DNA of 64,000 nt from Asterias rubens (GCF_902459465.1 NC_047063.1:23853055-23917054); one strand, 5' to 3'; shown: positions 48,701 through 58,218, counted from the stretch's first letter. Notes: a model not told the origin generated them from the letters alone. Translations and numbers: made by a program.

Positions 48701-50107
48701 GAACTGTTGCAGAAATCTTGGAGGAGTTCCCCAGGCTGCTTGGTATTGGGATGGTAGGTTACTACAAAGTCAAATCATTTCAAACTGTGGTAGTCAATAT
48801 CTTCTTTTCTCGAGCTCTTTATTTGTCAAAGCAGTGAGAATAATATTGTCTGCATTACATTTATGGGGTGTGAGAAACTTGGTAATGATTATTTAGGAGG
48901 CTACCATAACAGTCTTGAAACCATCCTGGTAGTGCTGTAGCTATCACTCAGAAGTCCTGGTTAATTCTAATTGTCTTTGCTTCGCACTAGTTAAGTTTTA
49001 TACATCATTTTCATAACTCTTTGTGTACTCATAATGCTTTACATACCCTTAAAACCAGTCAGTCCTAGCTAATGCTGACTTTGATTTTCTTTGTTTCTGA
49101 AGAGTTTGCAATATTGGTCAGCATGTAATTTAGCTTTGGGGAAGTCAATGTAGTGCTCCACAACCAACAAGAATGTTTCATTTAATCACTTTTACTTAAG
49201 ATTGAGCAAGACTTCCAGCTGATGTACCCAAAAGTTGCTGACAGACTGACTGACAAATGGGGCGGCTTGTCGGACTCACTGATAGATTATGCCACACAGA
49301 TGTTTCCCTTTGGAAGGATGTGTTAGGTCTTGATGCCAGTACTGATGTAAAGAAACTGACAGAAGGTATTTTTCACATTTTGAGAATGTCGGGTTGTCCG
49401 ATCATTGCTTAATTCATTGGAAGAGTTGGTAAATTTTCAGAATATAATTTTGAGTGTTCTCAAGACAACATCCTCCAGATTTGAAGTGGCTGAGGATTTC
49501 CAATTAAATGCTGCATTGACTAATTCCCTTACGTAAATATGATTTCCTTCATTACGGTGATAACTTGGGTAAGACACACAGAATGTAGGCCTTTATCATG
49601 CTGAATTCATTTTGGCCATGCGCCATAGTATCCAATAAAAGTAATGATTGCCCATATTTATTTACATATAAAAAGGAACCAAACTATTTGTCCTTTCAGC
49701 CTCGGTTTGGTTACATGACTTCAATGGGAGAAATACAAGATGGCCTCACAATGATAAAGGTCTATTGAAGTTGATCCTAATATGGCAAAGTTAAGGCGGT
49801 TGATGATTACTGTTTTGGACCATTATCCTAGTGTTGATATAACTTGCTCAAATTTCCATACTCTTTTTTAACAGATGAGAAGATCAACCTGTCATTCTTT
49901 GTCATTCCAATGATATTTGATGGCTGCGACAAAAAGAAAACTGGTGGCAGATTTGGGCCAAAGGAAACAATGAAAGCCTTTATTGATGTACAACTGGTGA
50001 GTATTGTCTTGCAAAATGATATTAAAACAAGTATCTCGCATTCCTTTGGCGGATCTAGGGGGAAGGGACTATGTGGCTTTAGGGCTCCCCCCAAAAAAAT
50101 AAAGTAA
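42739..50107 (+). pseudogene. Inverted copy of the SAM-domain accessory gene
   Basis: The SAM exon (42739-42848) is identical in length to its partner. The other exons recur in mirror order: about 45541-45797, 46392-46533, 47211-47299, 47849-47994, 48530-48753, 49200-49365, 49875-49996. The last exon is beyond the gap. The 45.5-kb exon has the extra T the left arm lacks but has lost a T elsewhere, so neither copy alone is open. Confidence 0.7.
42887..45329 (+). pseudogene. Inverted copy of the transposase ORF, many frameshifts
   Basis: The same protein is split into pieces: breaks near 43015, 43112, 43245, 43645, 43795, 44273 and 44345. Between breaks the residues match the left arm. At its 3' end (45010-45330) it stays in frame where the left copy is shifted. 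Substitutions are rare relative to indels. Confidence 0.85.
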
Positions 50108-50182
50108 AGAAAAAAAAATAAGAAAAAATGTTGAAAAACAAAAACTGCCTTTAGGGATCACACCGCAGTTAAAGTACCCCCT

Positions 50183-50682
50183 NNNNNNNNNNNNNNNNNN
50201 NNNNNNNNNNNNNNNNNNNNNNNNNNNNNNNNNNNNNNNNNNNNNNNNNNNNNNNNNNNNNNNNNNNNNNNNNNNNNNNNNNNNNNNNNNNNNNNNNNNN
50301 NNNNNNNNNNNNNNNNNNNNNNNNNNNNNNNNNNNNNNNNNNNNNNNNNNNNNNNNNNNNNNNNNNNNNNNNNNNNNNNNNNNNNNNNNNNNNNNNNNNN
50401 NNNNNNNNNNNNNNNNNNNNNNNNNNNNNNNNNNNNNNNNNNNNNNNNNNNNNNNNNNNNNNNNNNNNNNNNNNNNNNNNNNNNNNNNNNNNNNNNNNNN
50501 NNNNNNNNNNNNNNNNNNNNNNNNNNNNNNNNNNNNNNNNNNNNNNNNNNNNNNNNNNNNNNNNNNNNNNNNNNNNNNNNNNNNNNNNNNNNNNNNNNNN
50601 NNNNNNNNNNNNNNNNNNNNNNNNNNNNNNNNNNNNNNNNNNNNNNNNNNNNNNNNNNNNNNNNNNNNNNNNNNNNNNNNNN
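50183..50682. other. Assembly gap, 500 N
   Basis: Exactly 500 undetermined bases, a conventional scaffolding placeholder rather than a measured length. It separates the fold-back contig end from the tRNA array, so the true distance and even the order of flanks is unknown. Confidence 0.98.
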
Positions 50683-50747
50683 AAATACAATTTTGTTAAC
50701 TACATAAAATGAAGGAATGTATAACTTATTATTAGGCAAAATGAAAT

Positions 50748-50818
50748 TCCCACACCGGGAATCGAACCCGGGCCACGGCGGTGAGAGCGCCGGATCCTAA
50801 CCACTAGACCATATGGGA
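50748..50818 (-). tRNA. tRNA-Glu(CTC)
   Basis: Unit 1, 71 nt, canonical: seven-pair acceptor (TCCCATA/TGTGGGA), anticodon stem CGGCG/CGCCG. Start of duplication block 1; its partner is at 55679. Confidence 0.95.
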
Positions 50819-50917
50819 TTACATGGTCTTACTTGGTATTCAATTTATTTTAAAATATTTTTTTGGGAACTACATAAAATGAAGGAAATTATTACTTATT
50901 ATATGGCAAAATGAAAT

Positions 50918-50988
50918 TCCCACACCGGGAATCGAACCCGGGCCACGGCGGTGAGAGCGCCGGATCCTAACCACTAGACCATATGGGA
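50918..50988 (-). tRNA. tRNA-Glu(CTC)
   Basis: Unit 2, canonical 71 nt. Partner in block 1 copy at 55849. Confidence 0.95.
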
Positions 50989-51087
50989 TTACATGCTCTT
51001 ACTTGTTATTCAATTTATTTAAAAATACATTTTTGGAAATTACATAAATTGAAGGAAATTATTACTTATTATTAGGCAAAATTACAT

Positions 51088-51158
51088 TCCCACACCGGGA
51101 ATCGAACCCGGGCCACGGCGGTGAGAGCGCCGGATCCTAACCACTAGACCATATGGGA
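51088..51158 (-). tRNA. tRNA-Glu(CTC)
   Basis: Unit 3, canonical; flanked by the ATTACATTCCC type of 3' trailer. Partner at 56018. Confidence 0.95.
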
Positions 51159-51255
51159 TTACATGGTTTCTTGTTATTCAATTTGGTTAAACATTGATTT
51201 CTGGGAACTACATAAAATGAAGGAATTTATTACTAATTATTAGGCAAAATGAAAT

Positions 51256-51326
51256 TCCCACACCGGGAATCGAACCCGGGCCACGGCGGTGAAAACGCCG
51301 GATCCTAACCACTAGACCATATGGGA
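51256..51326 (-). tRNA. tRNA-Glu(TTC)
   Basis: Unit 4, canonical with TTTTCAC anticodon loop region. Partner at 56186. Confidence 0.95.
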
Positions 51327-51425
51327 TTACATGGTCTTACTTGGTATTCAATTTATTTTAAAATATTTTTTTGGGAACTACATAAAATGAAGGAAATTAT
51401 TACTTATTATTAGGCAAAATGAAAT

Positions 51426-51495
51426 TCCCACACCGGGAATCAACCCGGGCCACGGCAGTGAGAGCGCCGGATCCTAACCACTAGACCATATGGGA
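51426..51495 (-). pseudogene. tRNA-Glu(CTC), T-loop deletion
   Basis: Unit 5, 70 nt: one base lost in the T-loop/box B (GGGTTGATTCCC instead of GGGTTCGATTCCC), which should hurt both transcription and folding. Also a G-T pair in the anticodon stem. The identical defect recurs at 56356. Confidence 0.7.
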
Positions 51496-51594
51496 TTACA
51501 TGCTCTTACGTGTTATTCAATTTATTTAAACATTGATTTCTGGGGACTACATAAAATGAAGGAATTTATTACTTATTATTAGGCAAAATGAAAT

Positions 51595-51665
51595 TCCCAC
51601 ACCGGGAATCGAACCCGGGCCACGGCGGTGAAAACGCCGGATCCTAACCACTAGACCATATGGGA
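51595..51665 (-). tRNA. tRNA-Glu(TTC)
   Basis: Unit 6, canonical. Last gene of block 1; partner at 56525. Confidence 0.95.
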
Positions 51666-51765
51666 TTACATGCTCTTACTTGTTAATCAATTTGTTTCAA
51701 AATACATTTTTGTTAGCTACAATTTGAAAAAAGGTGTATAACTTATTATGCAATTAAAATGAAAT

Positions 51766-51834
51766 TCCCACACCTGGAATCGAACCCGGGCCACGGCGGT
51801 GAGAGCGCCGGATCCTAACCACTAGACCATGGGA
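51766..51834 (-). tRNA. tRNA-Glu(CTC), 69-nt variant
   Basis: Unit 7: two bases missing at the acceptor/D-arm junction (TCCCATGGTCTAG) and a T-stem mismatch (CCAGG). Box A survives. Functionality is doubtful. Partner at 52802. Confidence 0.7.
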
Positions 51835-51932
51835 TTACATGCTCTTACGTGTTATTCAATCTTTTTAACATTACATTTTTGTTAACTAAATAAAACAAAG
51901 AATGTATCAATTTTTATTTTGGAAAATGAAAT

Positions 51933-52003
51933 TCCCACACCGGGAATCGAACCCGGGCCACGGCGGTGAAAACGCCGGATCCTAACCACTAGACCATATG
52001 GGA
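51933..52003 (-). tRNA. tRNA-Glu(TTC)
   Basis: Unit 8, canonical gene body; trailer type TTTTGGAAAATG. Partner at 52969. Confidence 0.93.
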
Positions 52004-52102
52004 TTATATGCTCTTACTTGTTATTCAATTTATTTCAAATAAAATTTTTGGAAATTACATAAATTGAAGGAAATTATTACTTATTATATGGCAAAATGAA
52101 AT

Positions 52103-52173
52103 TCCCACACCGGGAACCGAACCCGGGCCACGGCAGTGAGAGCGCCGGATCCTAACCACTAGACCATATGGGA
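52103..52173 (-). tRNA. tRNA-Glu(CTC)
   Basis: Unit 9: T-loop variant (TTCGGTTCC) and a G-T closing pair in the anticodon stem. Partner at 53139 shares both. Confidence 0.85.
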
Positions 52174-52293
52174 TTACATGCTCTTACTTGTTATTCAATT
52201 TATTTCAAAATAGATTTTTGGAATAATAAATACATTTTTGTTAGCTACATTTTGAAAAAAGGTGTATAACTTATTATGCAAGCAAAACGAAAT

Positions 52294-52364
52294 TCCCACA
52301 CCGGGAATCGAACCCGGGCCACGGCGGTGAGAGCGCCGGATCCTAAGTACTAGACCATATGGGA
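52294..52364 (-). tRNA. tRNA-Glu(CTC), D-loop variant
   Basis: Unit 10: TAGTACTTAGG replaces TAGTGGTTAGG, which changes box A and the conserved GG of the D-loop. Its block partner at 53330 is canonical, while the unit at 58538 shares the change. Confidence 0.8.
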
Positions 52365-52463
52365 CTACATGCTCTTATTTTTTATTCAATTTATTTCAAA
52401 TAGATTTTTGTTAACTACATAAAATGAAGGAATTTTTAACTTATTATTAGACAAAAATGAAAT

Positions 52464-52532
52464 TCCCACACCGGGAATCGAACCCGGGCCACGGCGGTGA
52501 GAGCGCCGGATCCTAACCACTAGACCATGGGA
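52464..52532 (-). tRNA. tRNA-Glu(CTC), 69-nt variant
   Basis: Unit 11: 2-nt acceptor/D junction deletion. Partner at 53500. Confidence 0.75.
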
Positions 52533-52630
52533 TTACATGCTCTTACGTGTTATTCAATCTTTTTAACATTACATTTTTGTTAACTAAATAAAACAAAGAA
52601 TGTATCAATTTTTATTTGGCAAAATGAAAT

Positions 52631-52701
52631 TCGCACACCGGGAATCGAACCCGGGCCACGGCGGTGAAAACGCCGGATCCTAACCACTAGACCATATGGG
52701 A
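52631..52701 (-). tRNA. tRNA-Glu(TTC), acceptor mismatch
   Basis: Unit 12: the 3' acceptor strand reads TGTGCGA, breaking one of the GC pairs. Same change at 53667, 55120 and 57640. Confidence 0.8.
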
Positions 52702-52801
52702 TTACATGCTCTTACTTGTTAATCAATTTATTTCAAAATACATTTTTGTTAGCTACATTTTGAAAAAAGGTGTATAACTTATTATGCAATTAAAATGAAA
52801 T

Positions 52802-52870
52802 TCCCACACCTGGAATCGAACCCGGGCCACGGCGGTGAGAGCGCCGGATCCTAACCACTAGACCATGGGA
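52802..52870 (-). tRNA. tRNA-Glu(CTC), 69-nt variant
   Basis: Unit 13: repeats unit 7 exactly, including the T-stem mismatch; first gene of the second 1036-bp block. Confidence 0.7.
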
Positions 52871-52968
52871 TTACATGCTCTTACGTGTTATTCAATCTTT
52901 TTAACATTACATTTTTGTTAACTAAATAAAACAAAGAATGTATCAATTTTTATTTTGGAAAATGAAAT

Positions 52969-53039
52969 TCCCACACCGGGAATCGAACCCGGGCCACGGC
53001 GGTGAAAACGCCGGATCCTAACCACTAGACCATATGGGA
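52969..53039 (-). tRNA. tRNA-Glu(TTC)
   Basis: Unit 14, canonical; copy of unit 8. Confidence 0.93.
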
Positions 53040-53138
53040 TTATATGCTCTTACTTGTTATTCAATTTATTTCAAATAAAATTTTTGGAAATTACATAAAT
53101 TGAAGGAAATTATTACTTATTATATGGCAAAATGAAAT

Positions 53139-53209
53139 TCCCACACCGGGAACCGAACCCGGGCCACGGCAGTGAGAGCGCCGGATCCTAACCACTAGAC
53201 CATATGGGA
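53139..53209 (-). tRNA. tRNA-Glu(CTC)
   Basis: Unit 15: copy of unit 9 with the same T-loop variant. Confidence 0.85.
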
Positions 53210-53329
53210 TTACATGCTCTTACTTGTTATTCAATTTATTTCAAAATAGATTTTTGGAATAATAAATACATTTTTGTTAGCTACATTTTGAAAAAAGGTG
53301 TATAACTTATTATGCAAGCAAAACGAAAT

Positions 53330-53400
53330 TCCCACACCGGGAATCGAACCCGGGCCACGGCGGTGAGAGCGCCGGATCCTAACCACTAGACCATATGGGA
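53330..53400 (-). tRNA. tRNA-Glu(CTC)
   Basis: Unit 16: canonical D-loop, unlike its block partner at 52294. Confidence 0.93.
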
Positions 53401-53499
53401 CTACATGCTCTTAATTTTTATTCAATTTATTTCAAATAGATTTTTGTTAACTACATAAAATGAAGGAATTTTTAACTTATTATTAGACAAAAATGAAAT

Positions 53500-53568
53500 T
53501 CCCACACCGGGAATCGAACCCGGGCCACGGCGGTGAGAGCGCCGGATCCTAACCACTAGACCATGGGA
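53500..53568 (-). tRNA. tRNA-Glu(CTC), 69-nt variant
   Basis: Unit 17: copy of unit 11 with the same 2-nt deletion. Confidence 0.75.
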
Positions 53569-53666
53569 TTACATGCTCTTACGTGTTATTCAATCTTTTT
53601 AACATTACATTTTTGTTAACTAAATAAAACAAAGAATGTATCAATTTTTATTTGGCAAAATGAAAT

Positions 53667-53737
53667 TCGCACACCGGGAATCGAACCCGGGCCACGGCGG
53701 TGAAAACGCCGGATCCTAACCACTAGACCATATGGGA
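53667..53737 (-). tRNA. tRNA-Glu(TTC), acceptor mismatch
   Basis: Unit 18: copy of unit 12 with the TGTGCGA 3' strand. Confidence 0.8.
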
Positions 53738-53837
53738 TTACATGCTCTTACTTGTTAATCAATTTATTTCAAAATACATTTTTGTTAGCTACATTTTGAA
53801 AAAAGGTGTATAACTTATTATGCAAGCAAAACGAAAT

Positions 53838-53906
53838 TCCCACACCGGGAATCGAACCCGGGCCACGGCAGTGAGAGCGCCGGATCCTAACCACTAGACC
53901 ATGGGA
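53838..53906 (-). tRNA. tRNA-Glu(CTC), 69-nt variant
   Basis: Unit 19: in the slot of unit 13 but with a canonical T-stem and a G-T anticodon-stem pair, so a hybrid of types. Confidence 0.72.
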
Positions 53907-54004
53907 TTACATGCTCTTACTTGTTATTCAATCTTTTTAACATTACATTTTTGTTAACTACATAAAACAAAGAATGTATCAATTTTTATTTTGGAAAATG
54001 AAAT

Positions 54005-54075
54005 TCCCACACCGGGAATCGAACCCGGGCCACGGCGGTGAAAACGCCGGATCCTAACCACTAGACCATATGGGA
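54005..54075 (-). tRNA. tRNA-Glu(TTC)
   Basis: Unit 20, canonical; just ahead of the 2520-bp block. Confidence 0.93.
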
Positions 54076-54174
54076 TTATATGCTCTTACTTGTTATTCAA
54101 TTTATTTCAAAATAGATTTTTGGAAATTACATAAATTGAAGGAAATTGTTACTTATTATATGGCAAAATGAAAT

Positions 54175-54245
54175 TCCCACACCGGGAATCGAACCCGGGC
54201 CAAGGCGGTGAGAGCGCCGGATCCTAACCACTAGACCATATGGGA
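54175..54245 (-). tRNA. tRNA-Glu(CTC)
   Basis: Unit 21: one variable-region change (CCTTGG for CCGTGG). Partner at 56695 has it too. Confidence 0.9.
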
Positions 54246-54392
54246 TTACATGCTCTTACTTGTTATTCAATTTATTTCAAAATAGATTTTTATAAACTAC
54301 GTTTTGAAAAAAGGTGTATAAATTATGCAAGTAAATTTTTGTTAACTACATCGATGAAGGAATTTATTACTTGTTATTAGGCAAAATGAAAT

Positions 54393-54463
54393 TCCCACAC
54401 CGGGAATCGAACCCGGGCCACGGCGGTGAAAACGTCGGATCCTAACCACTAGACCATATGGGA
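54393..54463 (-). tRNA. tRNA-Glu(TTC), anticodon-stem mismatch
   Basis: Unit 22: stem CGACG against CGCCG has an A-C mismatch. Shared with 56913. Preceded by a longer (218-bp) spacing. Confidence 0.82.
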
Positions 54464-54613
54464 CTACATGCTCTTACTTGTTAATCAATTTATTTCAAAA
54501 TGTATTTTGTTAAACTACGTTTTGAAAAAAGGTGTATAACTTATTATGCAAGTAATTTTTTGTTAACTACATCGATGAAGGAATTTATTACTTGTTATTA
54601 GGCAAAATGAAAT

Positions 54614-54684
54614 TCCCACACCGGGAATCGAACCCGGGCCACGGCGGTGAAAACGCCGGATCCTAACCACTAGACCATATGGGA
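54614..54684 (-). tRNA. tRNA-Glu(TTC)
   Basis: Unit 23, canonical; partner at 57134. Confidence 0.95.
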
Positions 54685-54782
54685 TTACATGCCTTACATG
54701 TTATTCAATTTATTTAAAAATAGAATTTTGGAAATTACATAAATTGAAGGAAATTATTACTTATTATTAGGCAAAATTACAT

Positions 54783-54853
54783 TCCCACACCGGGAATCGA
54801 ACCCGGGCCACGGCGGTGAGAGCGCCGGATCCTAACCACTAGACCATATGGGA
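54783..54853 (-). tRNA. tRNA-Glu(CTC)
   Basis: Unit 24, canonical; partner at 57303. Confidence 0.95.
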
Positions 54854-54952
54854 TTACATGGTCTTACTTGTTATTCAATTTGGTTAAACATTGATTTCTG
54901 GGAACTACATAAAATGAAGGAATTTATTACTAATTATTAGGCAAAATGAAAT

Positions 54953-55021
54953 TCCCACACCGGGAATCGAACCCGGGCCACGGCGGTGAAAACGCCGGAT
55001 CCTAACCACTAGACCATGGGA
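54953..55021 (-). tRNA. tRNA-Glu(TTC), 69-nt variant
   Basis: Unit 25: the 2-nt junction deletion in a TTC gene; partner at 57473. Confidence 0.75.
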
Positions 55022-55119
55022 TTACATGCTCTTACGTGTTATTCAATCTTTTTAACATTACATTTTTGTTAACTAAATAAAACAAAGAATGTATCAATTT
55101 TTATTTGGCAAAATGAAAT

Positions 55120-55190
55120 TCGCACACCGGGAATCGAACCCGGGCCACGGCGGTGAAAACGCCGGATCCTAACCACTAGACCATATGGGA
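55120..55190 (-). tRNA. tRNA-Glu(TTC), acceptor mismatch
   Basis: Unit 26: TGTGCGA 3' strand; partner at 57640. Confidence 0.8.
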
Positions 55191-55290
55191 TTACATGCTC
55201 TTACTTGTTAATCAATTTATTTCAAAATACATTTTTGTTAGCTACATTTTGAAAAAAGGTGTATAACTTATTATGCAAGCAAAACGAAAT

Positions 55291-55361
55291 TCCCACACCG
55301 GGAACCGAACCCGGGCCACGGCGGTGAGAGCGCCGGATCCTAACCACTACACCATATGGGA
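55291..55361 (-). tRNA. tRNA-Glu(CTC)
   Basis: Unit 27: T-loop variant TTCGGTTCC and a D-stem change (TGGTGTAGTGG). Its block partner at 57811 is a different type. Confidence 0.82.
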
Positions 55362-55508
55362 TTACATGCTCTTACTTGTTATTCAATTTATTTCAAAATA
55401 GATTTTTATAAACTACGTTTTGAAAAAAGGTGTATAAATTATGCAAGTAAATTTTTGTTAACTACATCGATGAAGGAATTTATTACCTGTTATTAGGCAA
55501 AATGAAAT

Positions 55509-55579
55509 TCCCACACCGGGAATCGAACCCGGGCCACGGCGGTGAAAACGCCGGATCCTAACCACTAGACCATATGGGA
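55509..55579 (-). tRNA. tRNA-Glu(TTC)
   Basis: Unit 28, canonical; precedes the second copy of block 1. Confidence 0.95.
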
Positions 55580-55678
55580 TTACATGCTCTTACTTGTTAT
55601 TCAATTTATTTCAAAATACAATTTTGTTAACTACATAAAATGAAGGAATGTATAACTTATTATTAGGCAAAATGAAAT

Positions 55679-55749
55679 TCCCACACCGGGAATCGAACCC
55701 GGGCCACGGCGGTGAGAGCGCCGGATCCTAACCACTAGACCATATGGGA
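55679..55749 (-). tRNA. tRNA-Glu(CTC)
   Basis: Unit 29: copy of unit 1 at +4931 bp, flanks included. Confidence 0.95.
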
Positions 55750-55848
55750 TTATATGGTCTTACTTGGTATTCAATTTATTTTAAAATATTTTTTTGGGAA
55801 CTACATAAAATGAAGGAAATTATTACTTATTATATGGCAAAATGAAAT

Positions 55849-55919
55849 TCCCACACCGGGAATCGAACCCGGGCCACGGCGGTGAGAGCGCCGGATCCTA
55901 ACCACTAGACCATATGGGA
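55849..55919 (-). tRNA. tRNA-Glu(CTC)
   Basis: Unit 30: copy of unit 2. Confidence 0.95.
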
Positions 55920-56017
55920 TTACATGCCTTACTAGTTATTCAATTTATTTAAAAATAGAATTTTGGAAATAACATAAATTGAAGGAATTTATTACTTATT
56001 ATTAGGCAAAATTACAT

Positions 56018-56088
56018 TCCCACACCGGGAATCGAACCCGGGCCACGGCGGTGAGAGCGCCGGATCCTAACCACTAGACCATATGGGA
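56018..56088 (-). tRNA. tRNA-Glu(CTC)
   Basis: Unit 31: copy of unit 3. Confidence 0.95.
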
Positions 56089-56185
56089 TTACATGGTTTC
56101 TTGTTATTCAATTTGGTTAAACATTGATTTCTGGGAACTACATAAAATGAAGGAATTTATTACTAATTATTAGGCAAAATGAAAT

Positions 56186-56256
56186 TCCCACACCGGGAAT
56201 CGAACCCGGGCCACGGCGGTGAAAACGCCGGATCCTAACCACTAGACCATATGGGA
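56186..56256 (-). tRNA. tRNA-Glu(TTC)
   Basis: Unit 32: copy of unit 4. Confidence 0.95.
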
Positions 56257-56355
56257 TTACATGGTCTTACTTGGTATTCAATTTATTTTAAAATATTTTT
56301 TTGGGAACTACATAAAATGAAGGAAATTATTACTTATTATTAGGCAAAATGAAAT

Positions 56356-56425
56356 TCCCACACCGGGAATCAACCCGGGCCACGGCAGTGAGAGCGCCGG
56401 ATCCTAACCACTAGACCATATGGGA
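56356..56425 (-). pseudogene. tRNA-Glu(CTC), T-loop deletion
   Basis: Unit 33: copy of unit 5 with the same single-base T-loop loss. Confidence 0.7.
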
Positions 56426-56524
56426 TTACATGCTCTTACGTGTTATTCAATTTATTTAAACATTGATTTCTGGGGACTACATAAAATGAAGGAATTTATT
56501 ACTTATTATTAGGCAAAATGAAAT

Positions 56525-56595
56525 TCCCACACCGGGAATCGAACCCGGGCCACGGCGGTGAAAACGCCGGATCCTAACCACTAGACCATATGGGA
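56525..56595 (-). tRNA. tRNA-Glu(TTC)
   Basis: Unit 34: copy of unit 6 on its left flank and of unit 20 on its right flank, so it marks a junction between two duplicated blocks. Confidence 0.95.
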
Positions 56596-56694
56596 TTATA
56601 TGCTCTTACTTGTTATTCAATTTATTTCAAAATAGATTTTTGGAAATTACATAAATTGAAGGAAATTGTTACTTATTATATGGCAAAATGAAAT

Positions 56695-56765
56695 TCCCAC
56701 ACCGGGAATCGAACCCGGGCCAAGGCGGTGAGAGCGCCGGATCCTAACCACTAGACCATATGGGA
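56695..56765 (-). tRNA. tRNA-Glu(CTC)
   Basis: Unit 35: copy of unit 21 at +2520 bp. Confidence 0.9.
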
Positions 56766-56912
56766 TTACATGCTCTTACTTGTTATTCAATTTATTTCAA
56801 AATAGATTTTTATAAACTACGTTTTGAAAAAAGGTGTATAAATTATGCAAGTAAATTTTTGTTAACTACATCGATGAAGGAATTTATTACTTGTTATTAG
56901 GCAAAATGAAAT

Positions 56913-56983
56913 TCCCACACCGGGAATCGAACCCGGGCCACGGCGGTGAAAACGTCGGATCCTAACCACTAGACCATATGGGA
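56913..56983 (-). tRNA. tRNA-Glu(TTC), anticodon-stem mismatch
   Basis: Unit 36: copy of unit 22 with the same A-C mismatch. Confidence 0.82.
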
Positions 56984-57133
56984 CTACATGCTCTTACTTG
57001 TTAATCAATTTATTTCAAAACAGATTTTGTTAAACTACGTTTTGAAAAAAGGTGTATAACTTATTATACAAGTAATTTTTTGTTAACTACATCGATGAAG
57101 GAATTTATTATTTGTTATTAGGCAAAATGAAAT

Positions 57134-57204
57134 TCCCACACCGGGAATCGAACCCGGGCCACGGCGGTGAAAACGCCGGATCCTAACCACTAGACCATAT
57201 GGGA
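57134..57204 (-). tRNA. tRNA-Glu(TTC)
   Basis: Unit 37: copy of unit 23. Confidence 0.95.
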
Positions 57205-57302
57205 TTACATGCCTTACATGTTATTCAATTTATTTAAAAATAGAATTTTGGAAATTACATAAATTGAAGGAAATTATTACTTATTATTAGGCAAAATTAC
57301 AT

Positions 57303-57373
57303 TCCCACACCGGGAATCGAACCCGGGCCACGGCGGTGAGAGCGCCGGATCCTAACCACTAGACCATATGGGA
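57303..57373 (-). tRNA. tRNA-Glu(CTC)
   Basis: Unit 38: copy of unit 24. Confidence 0.95.
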
Positions 57374-57472
57374 TTACATGGTCTTACTTGTTATTCAATT
57401 TGGTTAAACATTGATTTCTGGGAACTACATAAAATGAAGGAATTTATTACTAATTATTAGGCAAAATGAAAT

Positions 57473-57541
57473 TCCCACACCGGGAATCGAACCCGGGCCA
57501 CGGCGGTGAAAACGCCGGATCCTAACCACTAGACCATGGGA
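57473..57541 (-). tRNA. tRNA-Glu(TTC), 69-nt variant
   Basis: Unit 39: copy of unit 25. Confidence 0.75.
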
Positions 57542-57639
57542 TTACATGCTCTTACGTGTTATTCAATCTTTTTAACATTACATTTTTGTTAACTAAATAA
57601 AACAAAGAATGTATCAATTTTTATTTGGCAAAATGAAAT

Positions 57640-57710
57640 TCGCACACCGGGAATCGAACCCGGGCCACGGCGGTGAAAACGCCGGATCCTAACCACTAGA
57701 CCATATGGGA
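57640..57710 (-). tRNA. tRNA-Glu(TTC), acceptor mismatch
   Basis: Unit 40: copy of unit 26. Confidence 0.8.
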
Positions 57711-57810
57711 TTACATGCTCTTACTTGTTAATCAATTTATTTCAAAATACATTTTTGTTAGCTACATTTTGAAAAAAGGTGTATAACTTATTATGCAAGC
57801 AAAACGAAAT

Positions 57811-57879
57811 TCCCACGCCGGGAATCGAACCCGGGCCATGGCAGTGAGAGCGCCGGATCCTAACCACTAGACCATGGGA
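57811..57879 (-). tRNA. tRNA-Glu(CTC), 69-nt variant
   Basis: Unit 41: 2-nt junction deletion, a G-C change in the 3' acceptor/T-stem edge (CGTGGGA) and CCATGGC in the variable region. Most diverged of the 69-nt class. Confidence 0.68.
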
Positions 57880-57977
57880 TTACATGCTCTTACTTGTTAT
57901 TCAATCTTTTTAACATTACATTTTTGTTAACTACATAAAACAAAGAATGTATCAATTTTTATTTGGCAAAATGAAAT

Positions 57978-58048
57978 TCCCACACCGGGAATCGAACCCG
58001 GGCCACGGCGGTGAGAGCGCCGGATCCTAACCACTAGACCATATGGGA
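57978..58048 (-). tRNA. tRNA-Glu(CTC)
   Basis: Unit 42, canonical. Confidence 0.95.
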
Positions 58049-58147
58049 TTACATGGTCTTACTTGGTATTCAATTTATTTTAAAATATTTTTTTGGGAAC
58101 TACATAAAATGAAGGAAATTATTACTTATTATTAGGCAAAATGAAAT

Positions 58148-58218
58148 TCCCACACCGGGAATCGAACCCGGGCCACGGCGGTGAGAGCGCCGGATCCTAA
58201 CCACTAGACCATATGGGA
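58148..58218 (-). tRNA. tRNA-Glu(CTC)
   Basis: Unit 43, canonical. Confidence 0.95.

Larger units (their letters stand above)
41652..50182. repeat. Right arm of the inverted repeat, abutting the assembly gap
   Basis: Reverse complement of 32980-41565, ending mid-sequence (AAGTACCCCCT) at the first N. It is ~55 bp shorter, mainly from 1-3-nt deletions. At 43010-43060 alone about four separate deletions are visible relative to the left arm. Probably an uncorrected read artefact. Confidence 0.95.

Noticed and set aside
50158-50739. Open frames running through the N block
   Set aside because: They consist almost wholly of undetermined residues across the 500-N gap.
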